Made by a program: the position numbers and the translations under genes. A stretch of DNA of 64,000 bases, from positions 1 to 64,000 of the forward strand of contig NZ_KZ984051.1 of the NCBI RefSeq assembly GCF_003569805.1. The letters run 5' to 3'. This document shows, in pieces, positions 1 through 8,568 of this stretch; the first letter of the stretch is position 1; every line of letters starts with the position of its first letter. The stretch is from Microbacterium halotolerans (lineage in GTDB: Bacteria > Actinomycetota > Actinomycetes > Actinomycetales > Microbacteriaceae). The notes below the pieces were generated by a model. It was not told where the DNA came from. It saw only the letters and a program-made list of their open reading frames with translations, and made no database searches.

Positions 1-101
<101 letters not shown>

Positions 102-814
102 AAACAGTTGCCGACCCCACCACCGCAAAAAACAGTGACAAAGCAGCGAGTTCAATCATGACCAAAAAGACGAACCATCAAAAAGCTGACGATTCATATA
201 TAATTGATCCAAAGGAATTCTCAACCCATGTGAAAAAATCACACAAGCCGAGGATAATTTGGCATTTGACAAGTGCACGCTGTTGAGTTCTCAAGGAACG
301 GACGCTCCCAGCCCTGCGACTCCCGCCGCAGCCCTCCGGGGCAACTTCCTCAGCCTATTCGATCAGTATTCATGTTGCAAAAGCAACACGCCGCATCTCG
401 AATGGCTTTGCATCTGGCTTCAGTATTCTCAGTGATTCGTATTTTGAATCGACTTTCAAACCGAAAGGCTTTTGATTCAGTTTATTCAACCGAAGCTGAA
501 TGCTCTCTGAACCGTGTGGCCGTCTTCCTCGAGCCGAAGCTCTTCGAAAGGCAACCCCAGTAGCCTAACTCATCTCACCAGGACTCGCAAACCGAGACCC
601 TCCAGAGAGGAGCAGCCTCCCACGTCTGTTCCGTCGGCGATTGCTTCAGGTTCTTCGATGGGGTTGTGTCGTCGTCTTGGGATGGGAACCTTCCGGCTCA
701 ACCTCACCTCTTGGCGGCGACAGGAGAAACACTACGCGGATCGCCTCAGCCTCACAAACCGGTCCGACGCCCGGGCGTGTCGACGGCGTGACGCCCGATT
801 CCGCCCTGGCTCCG
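102..814. other. rRNA operon leader and upstream region without genes
   Basis: This gap of about 700 bp lies between 16S rRNA and the first protein gene and is clearly more AT-rich near the rRNA than the rest of the window. It should carry the rrn promoters, read leftward, but I could not choose one without doubt. A TTGAGA-16-TATATA pair (minus strand, 197-224) lies between the boxA-like element and 16S, and a small GTTGC/GCAAC stem lies at 374-387. The short reading frames here look like chance frames. Confidence 0.6.
275..300 (-). promoter_or_regulatory. rRNA leader antitermination (boxA-like) element
   Basis: On the minus strand the sequence TTGAGAACTCAACAGCGTGC lies about 180 nt upstream of the 16S start. 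This block is characteristic of actinobacterial rRNA leaders, where a boxA-type Nus site allows transcription to pass Rho signals. Assignment rests on motif recognition and position. Confidence 0.7.
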
Positions 815-1156
815 TCAGCCTTCTCCCCTCGTGATATGAGCAATCGTCAGATGCACGATCACGTCGTTCTCGCCGTGATCGAGCAGGCGCGCCCTCACCA
901 CCTGCTCGATCGCCCTCGCGGTGCTCGGCGCCCGTTCCGACTCAGCGGTGCCCACGGCGATCCGCACCGTCAGCTCGCCGTCGCGGCGTGAGACGGCCAC
1001 CAGGGGCGCACCTTCCCGTACGATCCCTAGTCCGCGCGCGCCGGCGTCGATCACTCGATCGAGCGTGCCACCGCTTCGATAGAGCGCGATCACGTCATCG
1101 TGGGAGCGCACGACCGCTTCCACGCTCGTCGCGAGGTCCGCATCCGCAGTCATCAT
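815..1156 (-). CDS. Small conserved protein of the Asp23 stress operon
   Basis: A 113-residue soluble protein with no signal peptide or membrane segment. The body (ALYRSGGTLDRVIDAGARGL, then short beta-like stretches such as ELTVRIAVG and a C-terminal DVIVHLTIAHI) resembles the two-layer alpha/beta pattern of small Asp23-associated proteins, but I cannot name a family. Its ATG overlaps the stop of the preceding Asp23-like gene (ATGA at 1153-1156), so it is almost certainly translationally coupled and is the last gene of the sigma factor/Asp23 unit. A second ATG follows directly at 1153, so the start is ambiguous by one codon. Function is inferred only from context: cell-envelope stress. Confidence 0.75.
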   Translation of the reverse strand: MMTADADLATSVEAVVRSHDDVIALYRSGGTLDRVIDAGARGLGIVREGAPLVAVSRRDGELTVRIAVGTAESERAPSTARAIEQVVRARLLDHGENDVIVHLTIAHITRGEG

Positions 1157-1764
1157 CGCTCCTCAGTCTCTTCATCGTGCACGTCTCGCACGGTGATGTC
1201 GACGGCCACGATGTTCAGCTCCGTGTGCGAACGCAACCGCACCATGATGTTCTCCCGCAGCCGATCGGCGAGGTCGTGGATCGCTCTGCCGTACGGCACG
1301 CTGGCTTCGACCGTGACATGCACCGGCTCGTGAACGCGCGTGACATCTCCGTCCAGCCGGCATCGCCCGATGAGCACACCGTCGATCGACTGCTCGGCCG
1401 ACCTGATCAGCCCTCGCACCGCTCCCTCAGTGATGCCCAGATCCGCTCGGGGCTCCGACGAAGCGATCGGTATCCGTCTGCCTGACCGGGCCTCGAAGCT
1501 GATGCGGGACATGATGCGCTGCACCCACCCCTCATCCGTGCGCTCCTCCGCCGCGACGTCGGTCGCCAGCAGGTCCGGGCTCAGCCCGTGCAGCCGCTCC
1601 AGCGCCTCGAGGGCGATCCGACATCCGGCGTTCTCCTCGATCGACGGGTCACGCGGCGTGCGCCCCGCGTCGAGGTAGTCCGAGAGCTCCTCGATGGTGT
1701 GCCCTGCGAGGTCTTCCGGCTCCAGCTGCAGTCCGCGCCGCCTCGCTCTCTCCTCGTGACTCAT
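1153..1764 (-). CDS. Asp23/Gls24 family envelope stress protein (longer form)
   Basis: A protein of 203 residues. The C-terminal half (from about residue 110: GAVRGLIRSAEQSIDGV, then HVTVEASVPYGRAIHDLADR and LNIVAVDITVRDVHDEE) shows the Asp23/Gls24 pattern of alternating beta strands, with the final VxVxDV strand typical of the family. The N-terminal half is an extra helical segment (LAGHTIEELSDYLDAGRTP) often seen when the gene follows a sigma factor, where it may act as a partner or anti-sigma-like region; that role is inference. The start ATG at 1764 overlaps the sigma factor stop (ATGA). A longer frame to 1899 exists but lies wholly inside the sigma factor gene and is rejected. Confidence 0.85.
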   Translation of the reverse strand: MSHEERARRRGLQLEPEDLAGHTIEELSDYLDAGRTPRDPSIEENAGCRIALEALERLHGLSPDLLATDVAAEERTDEGWVQRIMSRISFEARSGRRIPIASSEPRADLGITEGAVRGLIRSAEQSIDGVLIGRCRLDGDVTRVHEPVHVTVEASVPYGRAIHDLADRLRENIMVRLRSHTELNIVAVDITVRDVHDEETEER

Positions 1765-2327
1765 CGCCACTCCTCCATTCGAACGAGCATGTGCTTGCGG
1801 GCTCGCGCGAGCATGCCCCGCACGGTCGACGCCGAGAGCTCGAACTGCTCGGCGATCTCGTCGTAGCTGTATCCGCCGATCTCTCGGAGCATCCAGCATT
1901 CGCGCTGCGCGTGCGGCAGCTCTCCCAACACGACGGAGAGCGCTTCGACCCCCGCGCGCGCTTCGACGACCCGCGACGGTGACTCGTGCGGTGCTGCGGC
2001 GGCTTCGACGTCATCGATATCGATGTGCCGGCGCGACGATCGCAGCCGATCCGTCGCCTTCCTGCCTGTGATCCGCATCAGCCAGCTTCTGACCTTGCTG
2101 AGGTCGTTCAGCTCCGGCAGCCGTTCCCACGCCGTGATGAACGCCTCCTGCACGACGTCATCGACGTCGGCGGTGCCAGGGAGCATTCGCCGGACGTAGG
2201 CACGCATCAAGGGCGCATGGCGCCTCACCAGCACGGCGAAGGCATCGGGGTCGCCGTCAGCGGCTCGCCCCGCGATGATGCGATCCGCGGCGCTGTCGAG
2301 TGCACCGTGACCAGGCGGTTGTGTCAT
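1761..2327 (-). CDS. ECF-type RNA polymerase sigma factor
   Basis: A 188-residue sigma-70 family factor of the short ECF type. Region 2 is visible in FAVLVRRHAPLMRAYVRRML followed by VDDVVQEAFITAWERL (the D-VQE-F--AW motif that binds core polymerase and the -10 element). Region 4 near the end (REIGGYSYDEIAEQFELS, then STVRGMLARARKHM) is the helix-turn-helix that reads -35 elements. The start ATG at 2327 is chosen because GAGGA lies upstream; a longer frame to 2396 has no good ribosome site. The gene is coupled to the Asp23-like gene downstream and follows a GlsB-like gene, which suggests control of envelope stress genes. Confidence 0.92.
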   Translation of the reverse strand: MTQPPGHGALDSAADRIIAGRAADGDPDAFAVLVRRHAPLMRAYVRRMLPGTADVDDVVQEAFITAWERLPELNDLSKVRSWLMRITGRKATDRLRSSRRHIDIDDVEAAAAPHESPSRVVEARAGVEALSVVLGELPHAQRECWMLREIGGYSYDEIAEQFELSASTVRGMLARARKHMLVRMEEWR

Positions 2328-2437
2328 GTCAGCGGTCCTCGCCGTCAGAGCCTCGCGCGTCGGCAGCTCTGCCGACCCGCGAGGCCATGATGACATCGGA
2401 GGTCCCTCTCGCTCTTTCCTTCACGGCGATTCAGCAG

Positions 2438-2704
2438 TCACCGCTTCGAACGTCGACCCGCGATGGCCCCGTAGATCACGAGCACCAGCTGGGAACCCCC
2501 GATCGCGAGCAGCCAGGTCGAGAGGGAGAAGAACGACCCCAGCCCGACGTCGAAGATGAGGCTCCCGAGCCAGCCGCCGAGCAGCGCTCCGACGACGCCC
2601 AGCAGCAGAGTCACGAACCACCCTCCTGCCTGTTTGCCTGGGATGATCAGCTTCGCGATCGCTCCGGCGATGAGGCCGAGGAGCAGGAATCCGAGAAAGC
2701 CCAT
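2438..2704 (-). CDS. GlsB/YeaQ/YmgE family stress membrane protein
   Basis: An 88-residue, almost wholly hydrophobic protein with three predicted membrane segments: GFLLLGLIAGAIAKLIIPG, FVTLLLGVVGALLGGWLGSL and LAIGGSQLVLVIYGAIAG. The glycine-rich pattern, the G-I-P-G-KQAGG loop after the first segment and the basic tail (RRSKR) are the signature of the GlsB/YeaQ/YmgE (transglycosylase-associated) family, which is induced by general and envelope stress. ATG 2704 has AAAGGA upstream; the longer frame to 2749 is not needed. It sits between the CsbD gene and the sigma factor in one orientation. Confidence 0.93.
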   Translation of the reverse strand: MGFLGFLLLGLIAGAIAKLIIPGKQAGGWFVTLLLGVVGALLGGWLGSLIFDVGLGSFFSLSTWLLAIGGSQLVLVIYGAIAGRRSKR

Positions 2705-2807
2705 GATGTGCGTCCTTTCGTCTGTGCCGCGGGCGGTGCCGCCCGACATGCGGGATTGCGGTCGCGCTGGGGGCGGCGCGCAAGCGTGTCGCCCCCAGCG
2801 CGCACGG

Positions 2808-2981
2808 TCACTTGTCGAAGGTGTCCTTGACGTTCTCCGCCGCGTCGCGGAGGTGGCCCTTGGCCTGGTCCTTCTTTCCCTCCGCCTCGAGGCGCTCGTC
2901 GTCGGTCATCCGGCCGACCGTTTCCTTGGCCTTGCCCTTGGCCTTGTCCGCGGCCGCCGCCATCTTGTCTTCAGCGCTCAT
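2808..2981 (-). CDS. CsbD family stress response protein
   Basis: A 57-residue, highly charged, lysine- and glutamate-rich protein. The run AADKAKGKAKETVGRMTDDE followed by KDQAKGHLRDAAENVKDTF is the CsbD pattern (K-KG---E--G --- D---L---G---Q--G), known in Bacillus as a SigB general-stress target of unknown biochemical role. The start at 2981 is set by the family's usual length and by a GA-rich ribosome site; the longer frame to 3146 is rejected. It lies with the GlsB-like gene in the envelope stress block. Confidence 0.93.
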   Translation of the reverse strand: MSAEDKMAAAADKAKGKAKETVGRMTDDERLEAEGKKDQAKGHLRDAAENVKDTFDK

Positions 2982-3037
2982 CGCTTCTTCCTCTCTCTCA
3001 CTGCCCCGCGGGGTTGCGGGGCAGACGTTCTCTGCGG

Positions 3038-3637
3038 TCACTCCACTCGAGTCATGCTCCGCAGCGCCTGCCAACGGCCGCGACCCTGAAGGTGCAGCAC
3101 GATGGGAAGTCGTGATCCTGACAGCGCGTCCCAATCGGCGATGCACCGCTCGGCCGCTGCGATCAGCCGGCCGAGGTCTGCACCCCTGCGGGGCCGAACG
3201 GCGAACCGGATGGCTTCCGAACCGCGAACGCGGTATGCGTCGGCACGGCAGGAGAGCACGTCGTTCCGAAGCCGCATCGTCTCGGTTATCACTGCATCCG
3301 CGACGCCGGCGTCGACGTCGATGCGCCCGTCAGGCCCGGTGCGACGGAACACGGTCGCTGTGCGCCCTCCGCCTCGGGAGATGATGAACCACACGAGCAT
3401 GACGACGGCGAGCCCGGCGCATGCCGCCACTGCGGCCGTTGCGATTCCGGCGCCCCACGCCGCCGGATCGGCGAGCGCAGCGACGCGCTCGCGCGCCCAC
3501 GTGTCAGCGGCGGCGGCGAAGCGTTCGACGAAGGCAGGTCGCGTCACCCAGACCACGCAGAGGGCTCCGGATGCGGCGAGCGCCAGCCCGATGACGAGCA
3601 GGAGGGCGCGTCCGAGCGGACGGTTCGAGGCGTTCAT
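3038..3637 (-). CDS. DUF6286-like membrane protein of the Asp23 operon
   Basis: A 199-residue protein with two membrane segments near the N-terminus (ALLLVIGLALAASGALCVVWV and GIATAAVAACAGLAVVMLVWF) and a C-terminal cytosolic domain of about 95 residues that includes the stretches DAGVADAVITETMRLRND and FAVRPRRGADLGRLIAAAE. This two-TM plus Asp23-like domain layout is usual for the DUF6286 proteins found in actinobacterial Asp23 operons, though the family name is from memory of that context. ATG 3637 overlaps the upstream stop (ATGA). A membrane tether or partner for the Asp23 proteins is a reasonable but unproven role. Confidence 0.75.
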   Translation of the reverse strand: MNASNRPLGRALLLVIGLALAASGALCVVWVTRPAFVERFAAAADTWARERVAALADPAAWGAGIATAAVAACAGLAVVMLVWFIISRGGGRTATVFRRTGPDGRIDVDAGVADAVITETMRLRNDVLSCRADAYRVRGSEAIRFAVRPRRGADLGRLIAAAERCIADWDALSGSRLPIVLHLQGRGRWQALRSMTRVE

Positions 3638-4209
3638 TCGACCCTCCCTCGGTCTGCGACGGCGACGGCGACGTTCAGCTCCGCCCCGAGTCGCGCCGCC
3701 GTCGCACGCGCCGCTTCGGCGGCGACGCCGGGGTCGACGTCGACCCCGCTCGTCGGCGTGAGCCAAACGTGGAGCTTCCGACGAGCCGCCGTGACGGAGA
3801 CACGCGGGCGCGGGAGCCGCGCGGCCGCGGCGACGGCGTCCGCGACGGCATCGGCCAGCACGGAGTCATCCACCAGGAGCGCGATCCGTTCGCCTCGTGT
3901 GCCGCGGCGCGCGCGGCGCCCCGGCAGCACGGCCAGCGCGATCAGCACCGCACCAGCGATCGCCGCCGTCGCGCCCGCTGCGAGCACGACGGGAGTCGTC
4001 TCCTGAGACGGCGATGCCGCACCGATGGTGATCGCAGCCTCCGCAAGTTGCGCACGGAACGCCGCGTCGACCATGGCCAGCAGCACGACGGCGAGTGCCG
4101 CGGCCGCCAGCATCGCCGCGGCGAGCGCCGAGATCACGGCGGGCACGGAGCGCGACGCGTGCGTTTCGCGTCTGATCACTCTGCGGTACACCGCGTCCTC
4201 TGCGATCAT
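3634..4209 (-). CDS. Two-TM membrane protein of the Asp23 operon
   Basis: A 191-residue protein with two hydrophobic segments (about residues 23-48 and 73-93), a basic RRARRGTRGER stop-transfer patch, and a C-terminal domain of about 85 residues carrying DSVLADAVADAVAAAARLPR and then KLHVWLTPTSGVDVDPGVAA. The C-terminal domain has the helix/strand rhythm of an Asp23-like or alkaline shock fold. No named family can be given with certainty. The gene overlaps its downstream neighbour by ATGA (3634-3637) and its stop-codon side of the upstream gene is within a few bases, so it is an interior gene of a coupled operon. Confidence 0.7.
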   Translation of the reverse strand: MIAEDAVYRRVIRRETHASRSVPAVISALAAAMLAAAALAVVLLAMVDAAFRAQLAEAAITIGAASPSQETTPVVLAAGATAAIAGAVLIALAVLPGRRARRGTRGERIALLVDDSVLADAVADAVAAAARLPRPRVSVTAARRKLHVWLTPTSGVDVDPGVAAEAARATAARLGAELNVAVAVADRGRVE

Positions 4210-4532
4210 GTTCGCGCCCTCTTCGCCGCTGAGACGAATCTCACGTCGACTCGCGACACCTTCCGGTCCGCCTTGGAGCCCATCTCCGAGATGAGTCGCT
4301 GCTGCAGTTCTGCCCCGAGCTCAGTCAACGAGGCGGCATCGCCGCGCGGGTACCGCACTGGCACGGTCACCTCGACGCGCAGCCTGCCCCGATCGTCGCG
4401 CAGCGCGACGACTCCGACCTCACCCGCCGTGTCGCGCACCACTGCGGCGGCGATCCGCTCGATCGCACGCCCGCGCAGCACTGTCGTGCCTGGCCGGGCA
4501 GGAGACCCGGTGACGGCGGCGACGGCGGTCAT
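4206..4532 (-). CDS. Small Asp23-like protein
   Basis: A protein of 108 residues without membrane segments. It reads like a compact Asp23-type domain: TTVLRGRAIERIAAAVVRDT, GVVALRDDRGRLRVEVTVPV, a helix LTELGAELQQRLISEMGSK, then KVSRVDVRFVSA. The last strand (V-R-VDVR-V) matches the terminal strand of Asp23/Gls24 proteins. The start ATG at 4532 overlaps the upstream stop (ATGA); the longer frame to 4670 lies within that neighbour and is rejected. Role inferred from operon: envelope stress. Confidence 0.72.
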   Translation of the reverse strand: MTAVAAVTGSPARPGTTVLRGRAIERIAAAVVRDTAGEVGVVALRDDRGRLRVEVTVPVRYPRGDAASLTELGAELQQRLISEMGSKADRKVSRVDVRFVSAAKRART

Positions 4533-4720
4533 GACGAGGTGCGCCGCCCGCGCAGCGCCGCAGCTACGGCGCGCACATCGAGCTGCCCTGTGACGACCCT
4601 GGCGACGAGCGCCCCGACAGCCATCGTGACCGAGACGAGCACGCACGCCCAGAAGCCGAGCGCGATCCATGTCAGAGCGATGACCGCTCCGACAGTCGCA
4701 CCGACGCCGGTGGCGCTCAT
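4529..4720 (-). CDS. Small membrane protein (DUF2273-like) of the Asp23 operon
   Basis: A 63-residue protein with one or two hydrophobic stretches (ATVGAVIALTWIALGFWACV and VLVSVTMAVGALVARVVTG) and a basic tail. A protein of this size and shape next to asp23 is the usual partner in Firmicutes and Actinobacteria (the AmaP/DUF2273 type), thought to hold Asp23 at the membrane. The sequence alone does not prove the family. Overlaps on both sides (ATGA) show tight translational coupling with the Asp23 gene before it and the small protein after it. Confidence 0.75.
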   Translation of the reverse strand: MSATGVGATVGAVIALTWIALGFWACVLVSVTMAVGALVARVVTGQLDVRAVAAALRGRRTSS

Positions 4721-5178
4721 CGGACTCGCGTCTCCTGCGACACCTCGTCCTCGTCGTCCGACGGGATGTGCACGTCGTTCACCTGCACGTTGACCTCTGC
4801 GACCTCGAGCCCGACCAGCTCCTGCATGGCGTGATGCACTGCGGCCCTCACGTCGTCGGCCACGCGCTGCAGTTCGACGGGGTAGTCGGCCACGATCGTG
4901 ACGTCGACAGCGACCTGCTTCTCGCCTACCTCGACGCTGATGCCCTGGGCCAGATCGGTCGATCCCACCGCCTCACGAAGCGCTCCGACCATCCGCGATG
5001 CTCCGCCGCCGAGCGCGTACACGCCAGGCACGTCGCGCGCCGCGAGCCCTGCGATCTTCGCCACGACGCCGTCGTCGATCGTGGTCCTGCCGCCGAGCCG
5101 CTCGTCGTGCGACCCGGCAGGAGTGCCGCCCGCGGTCGCCGATCGATCCTTGCCGTGCTGCGCTGTCTCGTTCGTCAC
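4717..5178 (-). CDS. Asp23/Gls24 family envelope stress protein
   Basis: A 153-residue protein with the clearest Asp23 domain of the window: TTIDDGVVAKIAGLAARDVP, GVYALGGGASRM, then ISVEVGEKQVAVDVTIVADY, VADDVRAAVHHAMQELVGL and a final VAEVNVQVNDVHIP strand. The first 40 residues are polar and probably disordered. Start is GTG 5178, with GAAGGGTGG upstream; the frame stays open to 5478 but that part has no ribosome site and no family similarity. It is the first gene of the block and probably shares a promoter region with the divergent MMPL transporter. Asp23 proteins coat the inner membrane and support envelope homeostasis. Confidence 0.92.
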   Translation of the reverse strand: MTNETAQHGKDRSATAGGTPAGSHDERLGGRTTIDDGVVAKIAGLAARDVPGVYALGGGASRMVGALREAVGSTDLAQGISVEVGEKQVAVDVTIVADYPVELQRVADDVRAAVHHAMQELVGLEVAEVNVQVNDVHIPSDDEDEVSQETRVR

Positions 5179-5386
5179 GACGAACCACCCTTCGTTCCCG
5201 TTTCTCGCGCCGGAGGCACGATCCGCCGACAACCGGCGACACAGATGAGACGCGATGAGTCGCGCATTCGTCACAAACTCGCGCAGGGGATCCGGACCGC
5301 CCTTCGGACCGCGGTGCGCATACAGCCCGAGGCAATAGATTGGATCGATCGTGCCGCCGCGCGCACGCGACCGATGAGGAGTGCAC

Positions 5387-7573
5387 ATGGCCGTCCAAGA
5401 CACTGCACCGCGCACGCGTCGCGAGCTGCATCCGCGCAGGCGCCGCTCCGGCCCGCTGCGCGTGCTGCTGCCCGCCATGCTGATCCTGGCGTGGTTGACG
5501 GCAGCCGGAATCGGCGGACCCTACTTCGGCAAAGTCGACGAGGTCTCCTCCAATGACCAGACCGCCTACCTGCCGGAGTCCGCCGACGCCACCCGCGTGC
5601 AGCAGCTCCTGCCGGAGTTCACCGAGTCGGATGCCGTTCCGGCGATCGCCGTGTTCGTCGGCGAGGCCGCGCTCACCGACGAGCAGCTGGCGACGATCGG
5701 TGACGAGGTCGCCGCAATCGCCGATCTGCCCGACGTGACATCCGATGTCTCTCCCGTGATCGCCTCGGACGACGGCCTCGCCGCCCAGGCCTTCGTGCCC
5801 GTCTCAGCAGATGCCGACATCGCGGACGCCGTCGCGGCGATCAGCGACGCCGTGAACGAGCGCCTGCCGGACGGCGTCACGGCGTACGTGACGGGCCCCG
5901 CCGGGTTCTCCGCCGACCTCGTCGCCGGGTTCTCCGGCATCGACGGCCTGCTGCTCGGCGTCGCGCTGCTCGCCGTGCTGGTCATCCTCGTGCTCGTATA
6001 CCGATCGCTGCTGCTGCCGGTCGCCGTGCTCGCCACGAGCCTGTTCTCGCTGTGCGCCGCGCTGCTGACTGTGTGGTGGCTGGCGAAGTGGGAGGTGCTG
6101 CTGCTCAGCGGCCAGACCCAGGGCATCCTGTTCATCCTCGTCATCGGCGCGGCCACCGACTACTCCCTGCTCTACGTCGCGCGCTTCCGCGAACAGCTGC
6201 GCGTCAACCGTGACAGAGCGGTGGCGACCACCCGCGCGCTGCGGGCATCCGTCGAGCCCGTTCTCGCCTCGGGCGGCACCGTGATCGCCGGGCTGCTGTG
6301 CCTGCTGCTCAGCGACCTGAAGTCGAACAGCACGCTCGGGCCCGTCGCCGCGATCGGCATCGCCTTCGCGATGCTCGCCGCGCTGACCCTGCTGCCCGCC
6401 ATGCTGTTCGCGTTCGGTCGTGCGGCGTTCTGGCCGCGTCGGCCACGATACGAACCGGAGGTCGTGGCCGCAGAACCCGCCGTGCCGACGAAGGGCGTGT
6501 GGTCGCGGGCGGCGGCGCTCGTGCGCCGACGACCGCGCGCGGTCTGGATCGGCACAGCGCTGGTGCTCGCTGCCGGGGCCGTCGGCGCCACGCAGCTGGA
6601 GGCTTCGGGAGTGCCGCAGTCGGACCTCGTGCTCGGCTCCTCCCCCGCACGCGACGGCCAGGTCGCGCTCGGCGAGCACTTTCCAGGCGGCTCGGGAACT
6701 CCGGTGCGGGTCATCGTGCCCGACGGCGATCTGCAGGAGGCGGCCGACGTGCTGCTGGCGAACGACGGCGTCGATGCCGTTTCGGTCGTCGCGTCCGATT
6801 CCCCGAGCGGCACGGCGCCGGTCGCATCCGACGGCATCGCCTCGCTCGTACCGGATGCCCCGGCTCCCGAGCCGACGATCGTCGAGGGCGATGCGCTGCT
6901 CGAGGGCACGCTCGTCGATGCGTCGGACTCGGCGGCGGCAGAGGACGTCGTGAGGGAGATCCGGAGCGAACTGTCTGAGCAGGTTCCCGGTGCGATCGTC
7001 GGGGGTGTGACGGCGACCGCGATCGACACGAACGACGCGTCGATCCACGATCGCAACCTGATCATCCCGGTCGTGCTCGCCGTGATCGCACTGATCCTGA
7101 TGCTCCTGCTGCGTTCGATCCTCGCGCCGCTGCTGCTGATCGCCACGACGGTGCTCTCCTTCGTCACGGCGCTCGGCGTCTCAGCGCTCGTGTTCGAGCA
7201 CGTCTTCGCGTTCCCGGGCGCCGACCCGGCCGTGCCGCTGTACGGGTTCGTCTTCCTCGTGGCGCTCGGAATCGACTACAACATCTTCCTGATGACGCGC
7301 GTGCGCGAGGAGTCGCTCACATCCGGAACGCGCGACGGCGTACTGCGCGGACTGACCATCACGGGCGGCGTGATCACATCGGCCGGGCTCGTGCTGGCGG
7401 CGACCTTCGCAGCGCTCGGGATCATTCCGATCCTCTTCCTCGCGCAGATCGCCTTCATCGTCGCGTTCGGCGTGCTGCTCGACACCTTCGTGGTGAGGTC
7501 GCTCCTGGTGCCTGCGCTCTCGTACGACATCGGCCGCGCGATCTGGTGGCCGTCGAAGCTGTCGCGGCGGTGA
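5387..7573 (+). CDS. MMPL/RND family transporter
   Basis: A 728-residue membrane protein of the MMPL branch of RND exporters. It has a first membrane segment (VLLPAMLILAWLTAAGIGG), an extracytoplasmic domain of about 140 residues, a block of five or six membrane helices (residues about 185-350, containing GAATDYSLLYVARFREQL), a second external domain, and a second helix block holding the matching VALGIDYNIFLMTRVREE. The paired G--TDY / GIDYN motifs supply the proton-relay aspartates. Actinobacterial members export lipids or small amphiphiles; the substrate here is unknown. ATG 5387 is chosen because GAGGAG lies just upstream. Divergent from the Asp23 operon. Confidence 0.93.
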   Translation: MAVQDTAPRTRRELHPRRRRSGPLRVLLPAMLILAWLTAAGIGGPYFGKVDEVSSNDQTAYLPESADATRVQQLLPEFTESDAVPAIAVFVGEAALTDEQLATIGDEVAAIADLPDVTSDVSPVIASDDGLAAQAFVPVSADADIADAVAAISDAVNERLPDGVTAYVTGPAGFSADLVAGFSGIDGLLLGVALLAVLVILVLVYRSLLLPVAVLATSLFSLCAALLTVWWLAKWEVLLLSGQTQGILFILVIGAATDYSLLYVARFREQLRVNRDRAVATTRALRASVEPVLASGGTVIAGLLCLLLSDLKSNSTLGPVAAIGIAFAMLAALTLLPAMLFAFGRAAFWPRRPRYEPEVVAAEPAVPTKGVWSRAAALVRRRPRAVWIGTALVLAAGAVGATQLEASGVPQSDLVLGSSPARDGQVALGEHFPGGSGTPVRVIVPDGDLQEAADVLLANDGVDAVSVVASDSPSGTAPVASDGIASLVPDAPAPEPTIVEGDALLEGTLVDASDSAAAEDVVREIRSELSEQVPGAIVGGVTATAIDTNDASIHDRNLIIPVVLAVIALILMLLLRSILAPLLLIATTVLSFVTALGVSALVFEHVFAFPGADPAVPLYGFVFLVALGIDYNIFLMTRVREESLTSGTRDGVLRGLTITGGVITSAGLVLAATFAALGIIPILFLAQIAFIVAFGVLLDTFVVRSLLVPALSYDIGRAIWWPSKLSRR

Positions 7574-7582
7574 CTGCGGCCG

Positions 7583-8425
7583 CTACATCTCCTCGTGGAC
7601 GTTCGGATCGGCGTCGGAGATGCGGCCGCGCTCGAGCGAGGCGATCTGCTGGATGTCATCGGGGTCGAGATCGAAACCGAACACGTCGGCGTTCTCGCGC
7701 TGCCGATCCGGCGACGACGATTTCGGGATCGGCGTCGCATCCAGCTGCGTGTGCCAGCGCAGCACCAGCTGCGACGGTGTGACGCCGTATTTCTCGGCGA
7801 GCGCGAGCAGCGACTCCTCCTGCAGCAGCTCCGTGCGGCGCGCCAGCGGACTCCAGCTCTCAGTGCGGATGCCGTGCTCGGCATGGAAGGCGCGCAGCTC
7901 GGCCTGCGGGAAGTAGGGGTGCAGTTCGATCTGGTTCACGGACGGTGTGACACCGGTCTCGGCGATCAGCCGTCCCAGCATCGCGATGGTGAAGTTCGAC
8001 ACTCCGACCGAGCGCACAACGCCCTGCTCCCGCAGCTCGATCATGCCGCGGAAGGTGTCGACATACTTGTCCACACTCGGGTTCGGCCAGTGGATCAGCA
8101 GCAGGTCGATGTGCCCGAGGCCGAGAGCCTCGTTCGACTCACGGCCGCTGGCGATGGCCTCCTCGTGTCCGTGGTGGCGACCGGGGACCTTCGTGGTCAC
8201 CATCACTTCGTCGCGCGGGATTCCGCTGCGGCGCACGGCCTCACCGACCTCGCGCTCGTTGCCGTAGTTCACTGCGGTGTCGAGCAGGCGGTACCCCGCT
8301 CCGATCCCCTCGACGATGGAGGCGATGCCCTCATCGCCGGTGAGCTTGTAGGTGCCGAGCCCCAGCTCAGCGAACGGGCTGCCATCGTTCAGCGTCACAC
8401 CGGGGATCCGGATCGGTTCTGCCAT
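7583..8425 (-). CDS. Aldo/keto reductase
   Basis: A 280-residue soluble NADPH-dependent oxidoreductase. Family signatures are all present: FAELGLGTYKLTGDEG, the catalytic Asp and Tyr in LLDTAVNYGNEREVGEAVRR, the Lys in EVMVTTKVPGRHHG and the His in DLLLIHWPNPS, followed by SVGVSNFTIAMLGRLIAE and the cofactor-binding PIPKSSSPDRQREN. This matches the 2,5-diketo-gluconate reductase-like group that acts on small carbonyl compounds. ATG 8425 has a GAA-rich site; an upstream extension to 8512 is not needed. Converges with the MMPL gene, with only 9 bp between them. Confidence 0.93.
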   Translation of the reverse strand: MAEPIRIPGVTLNDGSPFAELGLGTYKLTGDEGIASIVEGIGAGYRLLDTAVNYGNEREVGEAVRRSGIPRDEVMVTTKVPGRHHGHEEAIASGRESNEALGLGHIDLLLIHWPNPSVDKYVDTFRGMIELREQGVVRSVGVSNFTIAMLGRLIAETGVTPSVNQIELHPYFPQAELRAFHAEHGIRTESWSPLARRTELLQEESLLALAEKYGVTPSQLVLRWHTQLDATPIPKSSSPDRQRENADVFGFDLDPDDIQQIASLERGRISDADPNVHEEM

Positions 8426-8568
8426 TGCGAGCGTCCTTCCGTGCGGGCTTTCGAGCCTACCGGCCGAGGGTGCGGATGTCCGGGCGCTGCGTGCGCCGAA
8501 GCGCGCGGGCACGACGGATCGTCCCTTCGGATGATCTGCGCGCAGCGCTCACGTGCTGAGATGGAGGC

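Noticed and set aside
197-224. TTGAGA-16-TATATA pair on the minus strand close to 16S rRNA
   Set aside because: It lies downstream of the boxA-like element, inside the processed leader, so it is unlikely to be the main rRNA promoter; left as a remark only.
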